Below, piece after piece: positions 51,322-59,949 of a stretch of 64,000 nucleotides of DNA (position 1 is the stretch's first letter; every line of letters starts with the position of its first letter). The DNA comes from Paradesertivirga sp036399495 (GTDB taxonomy: Bacteria > Bacteroidota > Bacteroidia > Sphingobacteriales > Sphingobacteriaceae), in the NCBI GenBank assembly GCA_036399495.1, contig DASWMZ010000159.1:62001-126000 (forward strand), given 5' to 3'. Under the pieces are notes generated by a model. The model made no database searches and was not told the DNA's origin. It was given only the letters and a program-made list of their open reading frames with translations. The translations under genes and the position numbers were made by a program.

Positions 51322-52361
51322 TGGAACTAGCATTCGTCATAGAGAAATTCATTTTAGTTACTGTCATTTTCAGCGTTTCGTTGGGAGTAGCAGCCTATTC
51401 CACACTGGCTGAGCGGAAAATTGCAGCATATCTTCAAGGCCGTGTAGGCCCGGCAAGAGCAGGCTGGGGCGGAATGTTTCAACCGCTTGCCGACGGTGCA
51501 AAAATGTTTTTTAAGGAAGAAATTATTCCTACACAATCCAATCATTTCCTCTTTATAGCGGGGCCGTCATTAGCACTTTTAACAGCCTTAATCGGTAGTG
51601 CAGTTATTCCCTGGGGTAGGCCACTAACGTTTGGGGATTCCACAATTGAATTACAGGTAGCCGATATCAACGTCGGTGTACTCTATATTTTTGGAGTTGT
51701 TTCACTCGGCGTTTATGGCGTTATGATTGGAGGCTGGGCATCTAATAACAAGTTCTCATTGATGGGAGCAATTCGGGCAGCTTCGCAAAACATTAGTTAT
51801 GAGATTGCGATGGGGCTTTCGATTATAGCTTTACTGATGGTAACCGGAAGCTTGTCTTTAAAAACCATTGCCGAACAACAATCGGGTTTTGTGAATTGGA
51901 ACGTATGGGTTCAGCCTCTAGGCTTCTTGATATTTATCATTTGCGCTTTTGCGGAATGTAATCGTACTCCGTTCGACTTACCAGAAAGTGAGAATGAGTT
52001 AGTTGGAGGATACCACACCGAGTACTCGGGATTCAAATTAGGAGCTTTTTTGTTTTCGGAATACATCAACATGTTTGTATCCGGAGCAGTAATGTCAACG
52101 CTTTATTTTGGGGGTTACAACTTTCCCTTCATGGATGATCTTGGTCTCCATCCAAATTTGATATCTATTTTGGGTATATTATTTCTTTTAGCTAAGATCT
52201 TCTTTTTCATCTTCTTCTTTATGTGGGTAAGGTGGACAGTTCCGCGTTTCCGCTATGACCAGTTGATGAATCTGGGATGGAAAGTGCTTATTCCTTTAGG
52301 AATAGCAAACATTGTAATAACCGGTATCTGGATAGTTGTTAAGGATATATATTTTAAATAA
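51321..52361 (+). CDS. nuoH: NADH-quinone oxidoreductase subunit H
   Basis: A 346-residue membrane subunit at the junction of arm and membrane, with eight hydrophobic segments. AERKIAAYLQGRVGPARAG and AECNRTPFDLPESENELVGG (quinone tunnel, charged residues) are conserved. It ends 96 bases before nuoI, the longest gap of the second half of the operon. Confidence 0.97.
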   Translation: MELAFVIEKFILVTVIFSVSLGVAAYSTLAERKIAAYLQGRVGPARAGWGGMFQPLADGAKMFFKEEIIPTQSNHFLFIAGPSLALLTALIGSAVIPWGRPLTFGDSTIELQVADINVGVLYIFGVVSLGVYGVMIGGWASNNKFSLMGAIRAASQNISYEIAMGLSIIALLMVTGSLSLKTIAEQQSGFVNWNVWVQPLGFLIFIICAFAECNRTPFDLPESENELVGGYHTEYSGFKLGAFLFSEYINMFVSGAVMSTLYFGGYNFPFMDDLGLHPNLISILGILFLLAKIFFFIFFFMWVRWTVPRFRYDQLMNLGWKVLIPLGIANIVITGIWIVVKDIYFK

Positions 52362-52420
52362 GATTAGTAAATACAGTTTGAAACTTAGGTAGAAAAATGA
52401 GTGTGAGTGATTTGATGCAG

Positions 52421-52445
52421 CTTTCACCTTTAAGCTTTCACCTTT
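52421..52445. repeat. 11-bp direct repeat in the nuoH-nuoI spacer
   Basis: CTTTCACCTTT occurs at 52421-52431 and 52435-52445, followed by a third partial unit (TTACCTT). It looks like a small dispersed repeat typical of this group. It lies just before nuoI. Confidence 0.5.
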
Positions 52446-52457
52446 TACCTTATTAAT

Positions 52458-52955
52458 ATGGAATCATTAAGTAACAGAAAAAAAGTAATAGAACAGAAAC
52501 CCATGACCTTAGCTGAGAGGATGTATCTCCCGGCAATCATGAAAGGACTTGCCATTACTTTCAAACATATGTTTAAGAAGAAGGAAACGATCTTTTATCC
52601 TGAACAGGAAAGACCGATTTCTGAGAACTGGCGCGGTTTACATTCTCTGAAAAGAGATGAAAGCGGCAAGGAAAGATGTACAGCCTGTGGCTTATGTGCA
52701 CTAGCATGCCCCGCTGAAGCAATTACAATGATCGCTGCAGAGCGTAAAAAAGGCGAAGAGCATTTATATCGCGAAGAAAAGTATGCTGCAGTTTATGAAG
52801 TAAACATGCTTCGCTGCATATTTTGCGGTTTATGTGAAGAGGCTTGCCCTAAAGAAGCTATTTATCTGGATGGCCCGTTTGTACAGGCCGATTATCTGAG
52901 AAAGGATTTCATTTTCGGGAAAGATAAACTGGTTGAAGCTCCCTTGAAATCGTAA
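52458..52955 (+). CDS. nuoI: NADH-quinone oxidoreductase subunit I
   Basis: A 165-residue ferredoxin-like subunit with two [4Fe-4S] clusters (N6a, N6b): CTACGLCALACPAEA and CIFCGLCEEACPKEA. It passes electrons from NuoG to NuoB. The N terminus (ESLSNRKKVIEQKPMTLAER) is a polar extension before the conserved AERMYLPAIMKGLAITFKHM helix. Confidence 0.96.
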   Translation: MESLSNRKKVIEQKPMTLAERMYLPAIMKGLAITFKHMFKKKETIFYPEQERPISENWRGLHSLKRDESGKERCTACGLCALACPAEAITMIAAERKKGEEHLYREEKYAAVYEVNMLRCIFCGLCEEACPKEAIYLDGPFVQADYLRKDFIFGKDKLVEAPLKS

Positions 52956-52962
52956 AAAATTA

Positions 52963-53003
52963 TACCTTTGCCCATCTTTTCAGGAGCTTAGCTCGAAAAG
53001 ATG
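52963..53003 (+). promoter_or_regulatory. internal promoter and start-codon-sequestering hairpin of nuoJ
   Basis: TACCTTTG (52963-52970) is an exact TAnnTTTG match, with TTG 16 bases upstream (52944-52946). Right after it, CATCTTTTC (52973-52981) pairs perfectly with GAAAAGATG (52995-53003), which includes the nuoJ ATG. Inside, GAGC (52984-52987) pairs with GCTC (52991-52994) over a TTA loop. The AGGAG at 52982-52986 is therefore also buried. A transcript starting here would begin close to the hairpin. Confidence 0.6.
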
Positions 53004-53522
53004 AGCAAAGAAATTATACAATTAATGAATTTATTCTATTTAATTGCTTTTTTATCTGTCTTCTTTTCACTGCTGGTTATCTTTTCTAAGAATCCGGTTT
53101 ACAGCGTTCTGTATCTCATAATTACTTTTTTTACCCTCACCATTCACTATATTTTACTTAATGCGCAATTTCTTGCGATTGTAAATTTCATCGTTTACAT
53201 GGGTGCCATCATGGTGCTTTTTCTATTCGTATTAATGCTTTTAAATTTGAATGAAGATTCAGAGCCGATGAAATCCAACGTCATCAAAATTGTTGGAGTT
53301 GTCGCCGGAGGTTGCTTGTTAGTTACGCTGATCGGTTCGTTTAAAGCACTCGGCGATTCAGGTCCTGTTCTTATGAAAAACCCGGATATCGGCTTGGTGA
53401 AAAACCTCGGAAAAGTACTTTTCAGTAAATTCCTTTTGCCTTTTGAGGTATCGTCCATTTTATTATTATCCGCCATGGTTGGAGCCGTATTATTAGCAAA
53501 GAAGGAACCAAAGAGAATCTAA
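53001..53522 (+). CDS. nuoJ: NADH-quinone oxidoreductase subunit J
   Basis: A 173-residue membrane subunit with five hydrophobic segments. FSKNPVYSVLYLIITFF and VNFIVYMGAIMVLFLFVLML are the conserved TM1-TM3 region, including the π-bulge helix of the coupling element. It overlaps nuoK by one base. Its start codon lies in a hairpin. Confidence 0.94.
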   Translation: MSKEIIQLMNLFYLIAFLSVFFSLLVIFSKNPVYSVLYLIITFFTLTIHYILLNAQFLAIVNFIVYMGAIMVLFLFVLMLLNLNEDSEPMKSNVIKIVGVVAGGCLLVTLIGSFKALGDSGPVLMKNPDIGLVKNLGKVLFSKFLLPFEVSSILLLSAMVGAVLLAKKEPKRI

Positions 53523-53851
53523 TGGAATCGATTACCAATTCAATACAAGGCGTTCCTCTAAACCATTATATCTTATTTTGTTCAATCATTTTCTCTATTG
53601 GAGTTATTGGAGTGTTGATTCGCAGAAATGCGATTGCGATTTTCATGTCCGTGGAGCTAATGCTGAATTCAGTTAACTTATTACTCACCGCTTTTTCGGT
53701 TTATCACGGCGATCCGGATGGGCAGGTAGTTGTATTTTTTGTAATGGCTTTAGCTGCTGCAGAGGTTGCAGTAGGGCTAGCCATTATTGTAATGATATAT
53801 AGAAACACGCATTCGACCGACATTAATGTTTTGAACAGGTTGAAATGGTAA
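53522..53851 (+). CDS. nuoK: NADH-quinone oxidoreductase subunit K
   Basis: A 109-residue membrane subunit with three hydrophobic segments. Two buried glutamates in VELMLNSVNLLL and AAAEVAVGLAIIV belong to the proton-translocation path. It overlaps nuoJ by one base. Confidence 0.96.
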   Translation: MESITNSIQGVPLNHYILFCSIIFSIGVIGVLIRRNAIAIFMSVELMLNSVNLLLTAFSVYHGDPDGQVVVFFVMALAAAEVAVGLAIIVMIYRNTHSTDINVLNRLKW

Positions 53852-53882
53852 ACTTTTAATACTTAACGTCGAATATACGTTC

Positions 53883-55784
53883 ATGATAAATTTAGTTTGG
53901 TTAGTGCCTTTGTTTCCTTTGATTGGTTTCATCGTAATTGGCTTAGGCAGGAACATATTACCAAAAACCGTTGCGGGCATTATCGGGAGCTTAACTATCT
54001 TATTATCCTTTGCAGTCAGCGTTGGAATTTTCTTTGAACTTCAGGGAAGTGCAGAAAAAACCTTTTTTATCCAGCTCTTTGATTGGATTCATGTTGGCAA
54101 CCTGCTTGTTCCTTTTTCCTTTCAGATAGATCCGCTTAGCTCATTAATGTTGCTAATCGTTACAGGAATAGGCTTTTTAATACATGTTTATTCCACCGGT
54201 TACATGCATCATGATGCGGGTTTTGCTAAATTTTTCTCTTATCTCAACCTTTTCATATTCTTCATGCTATTGTTAGTTCTAGGCTCCAATTACCTGATCA
54301 TGTTCATTGGCTGGGAGGGCGTAGGATTATGTTCATATCTTCTGATTGGTTTCTGGTACACCAATTCATCTTACGCAAGTGCAGCAAAAAAAGCGTTTAT
54401 AATGAACCGTATAGGAGATCTGGGTTTCCTTATCGGTGTCTTTTTGATCTTTTCGACGTTCGGAAGCATAGAGTTTTCCAGAATATTTCCTCAAGCGGCG
54501 ACTGCCAGTACAGAAACTTTAACACTAATCACTCTTTTATTATTCGTTGGCGCAACCGGTAAGTCAGCTCAAATACCTTTATTTACGTGGTTACCTGATG
54601 CAATGGCTGGCCCTACACCTGTTTCGGCACTAATACATGCCGCCACAATGGTTACAGCAGGTATCTACATGATTGCCCGTTCGAACATTTTATTTACACT
54701 CTCACCACTTACATTACATGTGATCGCAATTATCGGTATTGCAACTGCCATTCTTGCGGCTACAATTGCCATAACACAAACTGACATTAAAAAGGTACTG
54801 GCCTATTCTACTGTGTCACAATTGGGATATATGTTTTTAGGATTAGGAGTTGGAGCTTATACCGGTGCACTATTTCACGTACTTACTCACGCTTTCTTTA
54901 AAGCTTTATTATTCCTTGGCGCAGGTTCGGTTATACATGCAATGAGCAACGAGCAGGATATGCGATTTATGGGAGGATTGAAGAAGAAGCTTCCGATTAC
55001 CTTCATTACCATGCTCATCGGTACTATTGCGATATCAGGTATTCCACCATTCTCAGGCTTCTTTTCTAAGGATGAAATTTTAGCTCACGCTTACGAACAC
55101 AATAAGATTTTATGGATTTTCGGTGTAATTGGAGCGATGTTTACAGCTTTTTATATGTTCCGCATGTTGTTTCTTACGTTTAACAATAAGTTTCGCGGAA
55201 CTCACGAACAGGAGCATCATTTGCATGAGTCACCGGGTTCAATGACATTTCCATTAATTGTTCTAGCGGTTCTTTCTGTAGTAGGTGGCTTTTTAGGAGT
55301 ACCAGAAGTTTTAGGGGGAAGCCATTGGCTTTCTAACTTTTTGAGTCCGGTTTTTCGGGAATCGACTAACAGAGCAGGGAGTATAGCACTTGATCACTCT
55401 ACAGAATATTTGCTAATGGCCGTTTCTGTAGCCGGAGCTTTAATTGCCGCTTTAATTGCCTTTGTAAAATACGCGAAGAACAATCATGTTCCATTAGCAG
55501 ACACCGGCGATAGAAGTGCACTTGCCAGGTTATCCTATAACAAATATTACCTGGACGAAATATACAATACCATCATAACCAAACCGCTAAACTTACTGTC
55601 GGGCTTCTTCTATAAAGTTGTTGATAAAGCAGCGATTGACGGTTTAGTTAACGGGCTTGGCAAGGCTACCATAGAGGCTGGAAAAGGCCTTCGATTGCTT
55701 CAATCAGGCAACATTGGCTTTTACATATTTATGATGGTAGCAAGCATTGTTGGTTTGCTTTTATACGGATTCTACAATATATAA
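53883..55784 (+). CDS. nuoL: NADH-quinone oxidoreductase subunit L
   Basis: A 633-residue antiporter-like subunit with about sixteen membrane segments and the C-terminal lateral helix. IMFIGWEGVGLCSYLLIGFW holds the key glutamate of TM5, and LPDAMAGPTPVSALIHAATM the lysine/histidine region of TM7-8. TGKSAQIPLFTWLPDAM is also family-typical. It is probably the distal proton pump. Confidence 0.97.
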   Translation: MINLVWLVPLFPLIGFIVIGLGRNILPKTVAGIIGSLTILLSFAVSVGIFFELQGSAEKTFFIQLFDWIHVGNLLVPFSFQIDPLSSLMLLIVTGIGFLIHVYSTGYMHHDAGFAKFFSYLNLFIFFMLLLVLGSNYLIMFIGWEGVGLCSYLLIGFWYTNSSYASAAKKAFIMNRIGDLGFLIGVFLIFSTFGSIEFSRIFPQAATASTETLTLITLLLFVGATGKSAQIPLFTWLPDAMAGPTPVSALIHAATMVTAGIYMIARSNILFTLSPLTLHVIAIIGIATAILAATIAITQTDIKKVLAYSTVSQLGYMFLGLGVGAYTGALFHVLTHAFFKALLFLGAGSVIHAMSNEQDMRFMGGLKKKLPITFITMLIGTIAISGIPPFSGFFSKDEILAHAYEHNKILWIFGVIGAMFTAFYMFRMLFLTFNNKFRGTHEQEHHLHESPGSMTFPLIVLAVLSVVGGFLGVPEVLGGSHWLSNFLSPVFRESTNRAGSIALDHSTEYLLMAVSVAGALIAALIAFVKYAKNNHVPLADTGDRSALARLSYNKYYLDEIYNTIITKPLNLLSGFFYKVVDKAAIDGLVNGLGKATIEAGKGLRLLQSGNIGFYIFMMVASIVGLLLYGFYNI

Positions 55785-55803
55785 GAGGGAAGAGACTATA
55801 TAG

Positions 55804-57285
55804 ATGGAAATTTTACTCCTTATTTTTTTACCAATACTTGGCGCCGTTTTAACATCGCTGTTAGGTAATTCACAGCAATCCAAAACATTGGCTTTTATAT
55901 GGTCGCTTTTATCGTTAGCCTTAACCGCATACCTTCTTGTAAATTTTGAAACCGGATCTGCCGCTTTTCAATACAATGTAGATTATCCCTGGTTGAATAG
56001 TTACGGCATTCGTTTTAAAGCAGGTATTGATGGTATAAGCATGATGATGATCTTGTTGACCAATTTATTAATGCCCCTAATCATACTTTCAAGCTTTAAA
56101 CATCATTACAAAAAACCCGGAGCATTTTACGGCCTGATCCTGTTTATGCAAAGCGGCCTATTGCTTGTGTTCACAGCATTAGATGCATTCCTTTTTTATA
56201 TTGGCTGGGAAGCTGCCTTAATTCCTATCTATTTTATCTGCGCTATTTGGGGTGGAGAGAATAGAATCAAAGTCAACCTGAAATTCTTTATTTACACCAT
56301 CGGTGGTAGTTTGGTGATGCTTTTAGGTATTATCTACATGTACGTTCATACGCCTTACCGCAGCTTTGGACTTGAAGCTTTTTATAATGTGAATCTGGAT
56401 CAGGCTACCCAAGGTTGGATATTTTGGGCGTTTTTTTTAGCCTTCGCTATTAAAATGCCAATCTTTCCTTTTCACACCTGGCAGCCCGATACCTACACTG
56501 AAGCCCCTACAACCGGTACGATGTTGTTATCAGGCATCATGCTTAAAATGGGAATTTATGGAGTTATCCGATGGCTTATCCCTATTGCGCCGTTGGGCTT
56601 TGCAGATTGGGGTACAACTGCAATTATTCTGTCAATCATAGGTATTGTATATGCATCCTTAATTGCCTTTACCCAAAAAGACGTTAAGCGCCTCATTGCA
56701 TATTCGTCAATAGCACACGTAGGTTTAATAGCCGCGGGAATTTTTGTTTGGAATCGCCATGGTTTGCAAGGCGCTATGATACAAATGATTAATCACGGTA
56801 TTAATGTTTTTGGTTTATTTTTCATCATCGATATTATTAGCAGACGACTAAACACCAGAGAGATCAGCACCATGGGCGGTATCGCCAAAGTCGCGCCTCA
56901 ATTTGCAATTGCATTTTTGATCATTCTTCTGGGAACAGTAGCACTGCCACTTACTAACGGTTTCATTGGCGAATTTTTGCTTCTTCTGGGAGTGTATCAC
57001 TATAACATTTGGGCAGCCGGCATTGCAGGTCTTACCATAATCTTTGGTGCGGTGTATATGCTAAGAACCTACCAGCGCATTATGCTAGGTGAAACAAACG
57101 ATAGTACATTGAATTTTCCCGAGATTGACGGAACGGAGAAGCTTGTGCTTGGAATTGTATGTTCACTAGTAATTTTTATAGGAGTTTATCCCCAGCCACT
57201 GCTGGATATCTCCGATGCATCTACCAAGGCACTAATTGAGTTGGTAAAAAACCGGATGCAGGGACTGAATCCAATGATACATTAA
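55804..57285 (+). CDS. nuoM: NADH-quinone oxidoreductase subunit M
   Basis: A 493-residue antiporter-like subunit with fourteen membrane segments. FLFYIGWEAALIPIYFICAI contains the TM5 glutamate. IKMPIFPFHTWQPDTYTEAP holds the TM7 lysine and the HxWLPxAhxEAP-like loop (here HTWQPDTYTEAP). KRLIAYSSIAHVG is the TM8 region. Confidence 0.97.
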   Translation: MEILLLIFLPILGAVLTSLLGNSQQSKTLAFIWSLLSLALTAYLLVNFETGSAAFQYNVDYPWLNSYGIRFKAGIDGISMMMILLTNLLMPLIILSSFKHHYKKPGAFYGLILFMQSGLLLVFTALDAFLFYIGWEAALIPIYFICAIWGGENRIKVNLKFFIYTIGGSLVMLLGIIYMYVHTPYRSFGLEAFYNVNLDQATQGWIFWAFFLAFAIKMPIFPFHTWQPDTYTEAPTTGTMLLSGIMLKMGIYGVIRWLIPIAPLGFADWGTTAIILSIIGIVYASLIAFTQKDVKRLIAYSSIAHVGLIAAGIFVWNRHGLQGAMIQMINHGINVFGLFFIIDIISRRLNTREISTMGGIAKVAPQFAIAFLIILLGTVALPLTNGFIGEFLLLLGVYHYNIWAAGIAGLTIIFGAVYMLRTYQRIMLGETNDSTLNFPEIDGTEKLVLGIVCSLVIFIGVYPQPLLDISDASTKALIELVKNRMQGLNPMIH

Positions 57286-57291
57286 GACAAC

Positions 57292-58677
57292 ATGGACGTT
57301 ATAATAACGATATCTCTTTTAGCGATACTGGTTTTATACCTTGGGCTTTTCAAAGGAGAAAAGGCTTTACTACCTGTATCTATTATTGGTTTGCTTGTTT
57401 CTTTAGGTTTGGCAATCAATCATTGGGATCTGGCAAATAATGCCCCTATCATTTATAGCGGCATGCTGCTCTTTAACAATTTTGCAGTTGCCTTTTCTTC
57501 AATAGCGATTGTATCAACAATTTTAATCCTAATGCTCTCAAAGGATTATTTCGAACGCATCAGCAGTAATGTGGCTGAATATTACTCTATAATTCTGTTT
57601 TCCCTGGTAGGCATAATTGTCATTGTTTCTTATCATAACTTGACCATGTTGTTCATCGGAATTGAGATTATGTCGGTAAGTTTATACATCCTTACGGGTA
57701 TAAAGAAAAGGGACTTTACTTCGAATGAAGCAACACTTAAGTATTTCCTTATGGGAGCTTTTTCGACAGGATTCCTGCTCTTTGGTATCACTTTAATGTA
57801 TGGCGGCTCTGGTTCTTTTGATTTAAGTCAGATACGAGCTTATGCTGCCGGCGGACCCGAAGAGATTTCACCTATTTTTTATGCCGGTATTCTTTTAACT
57901 ATTATCGGATTATGTTTTAAAGCCGGCGCAGCTCCTCTCCATTTCTGGACACCCGATGTGTATGAAGGCGCTCCTACTCTTATTACGGCTTACATGAGTA
58001 CAATTGTTAAAACCGCCGTATTCGCGGCCTTCTTAAGATTGTTTTATATCAGCCTAGCTCCCATAAGTGAATTTTGGATGCCTGTATTGATTGTGGTGGC
58101 CGCACTTTCTCTACTGGTGGGAAATATTACTGCAGTTTATCAGCAGCACTTTAAAAGGATGCTTGCTTATTCAAGTATATCGCATGTAGGATACTTGCTT
58201 TTCGCTTTTATAGCATTAAGCAGTTCCTCAGACAATTCGATTTTTGTTTACGCCGCAGCATATACACTGGCTTCGATCATCGCTTTTGCAGCGTTAATTA
58301 TAGTTCAAAGACAAGCCGGCGGCGACAGCTTCGATAATTTTAATGGATTAGGAAAGAAAAACCCACTATTGGCGATAACCTTAACTGTTTCGATGTTATC
58401 TCTCGCAGGTATACCGCTTACAGCTGGTTTTATCGGGAAGTTCATGATGTTCGCCGGGGCATTAGAAAAATATCATACAAGCCTTGTTATTTTCGCAGTT
58501 ATCAATGCTATAATCGGTATCTTCTATTATCTAAGAGTAGTGATAGCGATGTATTTTAAAGATGCTGAACGCAATGAATTACTTGTACCATCGTATTTTA
58601 AATTCGTGTTAATCGTTTCTGCAGTTGCAACGGTTATACTGGGGATTTATCCTGGGTTCATCGCCGATCTAATCTGA
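57292..58677 (+). CDS. nuoN: NADH-quinone oxidoreductase subunit N
   Basis: A 461-residue antiporter-like subunit, last gene of the operon. LFIGIEIMSVSLYILTGI carries the TM5 glutamate. GAAPLHFWTPDVYEGAPTLI and KRMLAYSSISHVGYLLFAFI are the TM7/TM8 signatures. All fourteen nuo genes are thus present in standard order. DedA follows after 53 bases. Confidence 0.97.
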   Translation: MDVIITISLLAILVLYLGLFKGEKALLPVSIIGLLVSLGLAINHWDLANNAPIIYSGMLLFNNFAVAFSSIAIVSTILILMLSKDYFERISSNVAEYYSIILFSLVGIIVIVSYHNLTMLFIGIEIMSVSLYILTGIKKRDFTSNEATLKYFLMGAFSTGFLLFGITLMYGGSGSFDLSQIRAYAAGGPEEISPIFYAGILLTIIGLCFKAGAAPLHFWTPDVYEGAPTLITAYMSTIVKTAVFAAFLRLFYISLAPISEFWMPVLIVVAALSLLVGNITAVYQQHFKRMLAYSSISHVGYLLFAFIALSSSSDNSIFVYAAAYTLASIIAFAALIIVQRQAGGDSFDNFNGLGKKNPLLAITLTVSMLSLAGIPLTAGFIGKFMMFAGALEKYHTSLVIFAVINAIIGIFYYLRVVIAMYFKDAERNELLVPSYFKFVLIVSAVATVILGIYPGFIADLI

Positions 58678-58730
58678 TTATTATAAATTTAATTTTATTT
58701 TAATAATCGTAGATTTACGAGTATCAATTT

Positions 58731-59375
58731 ATGTACGAAATCTGGGATTCGGTCCAACAGCTTATACATCCTGAAACTTTACTTAGAGAAGGCGGCTTTT
58801 ATCTTCTTCTATTTGTGGTTTTCGCTGAAACCGGATTATTTTTTGGCTTTTTTCTTCCCGGTGATTATCTGCTATTTCTTGCCGGCATGTTTGTAGCTAC
58901 AAATAAACTTGATGTGTCAATTTACGTTTTAATTGCCGGTTTAATTATTGCAGCAATCTCAGGTAATTTTGTAGGCTATTGGTTTGGTAGAAGAACCGGC
59001 CCGGCATTATATAATCGGAAGGATTCCTTTTTTTTCAAAAAAAAATATTTGGTCGCGGCCGAAGTGTACTATAATAAGCAGGGTGCGTTTGCATTAATAA
59101 TGGGTAGATTTATCCCAATCGTACGGACATTTGCGCCAATCTTGGCTGGGATGATTCAGTTAGATTACCGAAAGTTCTCGCTATATAATGTTACCGGTGC
59201 ATTTTTATGGATTACATCTCTAACGCTATTGGGCTACTTCCTGGGCATAAAGTTCGAGAAAGAGATTAACGACTATCTTTTTTATATCATTATGGGTTTC
59301 ATTGCTGTTACCGCAATACCTTTGATATGGGCATATTTAAAAGAAAAGTACCCTAAAACAAAATTTCGAAACTAA
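58731..59375 (+). CDS. DedA family membrane protein
   Basis: A 214-residue integral membrane protein with about five hydrophobic segments. GFFLPGDYLLFLAGM and GRFIPIVRTFAPILAGM (with the essential arginines) are the DedA/VTT-fold motifs. The family takes part in lipid carrier (undecaprenyl phosphate) or phospholipid recycling across the membrane. It lies at the end of the nuo operon but 53 AT-rich bases apart, so it may have its own promoter. Confidence 0.9.
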   Translation: MYEIWDSVQQLIHPETLLREGGFYLLLFVVFAETGLFFGFFLPGDYLLFLAGMFVATNKLDVSIYVLIAGLIIAAISGNFVGYWFGRRTGPALYNRKDSFFFKKKYLVAAEVYYNKQGAFALIMGRFIPIVRTFAPILAGMIQLDYRKFSLYNVTGAFLWITSLTLLGYFLGIKFEKEINDYLFYIIMGFIAVTAIPLIWAYLKEKYPKTKFRN

Positions 59376-59399
59376 AGTTGAACGAAAATATATAATCAT

Positions 59400-59945
59400 A
59401 TGAGTAAAGATCACCCCTGGCACGCAGTATCACCTGGCGAAGACCTGCCAAGTTTAGTTAATGCAATTATTGAGATCCCGAAAGGATCTAAAGCTAAATA
59501 TGAAATAGATAAAGATTCTGGATTGCTTCGACTTGACAGGATTTTATTCTCTTCAGTAATGTATCCTGCTAACTACGGCTTCATCCCACAAACTTACTGT
59601 GATGATCAGGATCCATTGGATATATTAGTATTATGTTCTGCTGATGTTTATCCTATGTCTATTATTGAAGCTAAAGTTATCGGAGTTATGCACATGGTTG
59701 ATAATGGTGAGCAGGACGATAAAATCATCGCGGTAGCAAAAAATGATATGTCTGTGAATTACATAGACGATTTAGCAGATCTCCCGCCTCACACTATGAA
59801 AGAAATTGTCCGTTTCTTCCAGGATTATAAAGCATTGGAGCACAAAAATGTGACTATCGAAGATCTACTTGGAAAAGAGTACGCTTATAAAGTTATTGAA
59901 GAAAGTTTAGAGCTTTACCAAAGTACTTTTGTAAATCACGCCTAA
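59400..59945 (+). CDS. ppa: inorganic pyrophosphatase (family I)
   Basis: A 181-residue soluble pyrophosphatase that drives biosynthesis by hydrolysing PPi. The active-site signature is DDQDPLDILVL, with the acidic triad of the family. IEIPKGSKAKYEID and YPANYGFIPQT are also conserved. The length is normal for bacterial family I. It starts 24 bases after dedA. Confidence 0.95.
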   Translation: MSKDHPWHAVSPGEDLPSLVNAIIEIPKGSKAKYEIDKDSGLLRLDRILFSSVMYPANYGFIPQTYCDDQDPLDILVLCSADVYPMSIIEAKVIGVMHMVDNGEQDDKIIAVAKNDMSVNYIDDLADLPPHTMKEIVRFFQDYKALEHKNVTIEDLLGKEYAYKVIEESLELYQSTFVNHA

Positions 59946-59949
59946 CTGA

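Noticed and set aside
52397..52456. 19-residue frame (MSVSDLMQLSPLSFHLLPY) ending 1 base before nuoI
   Set aside because: It runs through the CTTTCACCTTT repeat, has no leader-peptide codon pattern, and no terminator or alternative fold follows. It is most likely chance.
52981..52994. GGAGCTTAGCTC near nuoJ as part of a tRNA gene
   Set aside because: Only the short GCTTAGCTC stretch recalls a D-arm. There is no anticodon arm, T arm or acceptor stem; it belongs to the hairpin at the nuoJ start.
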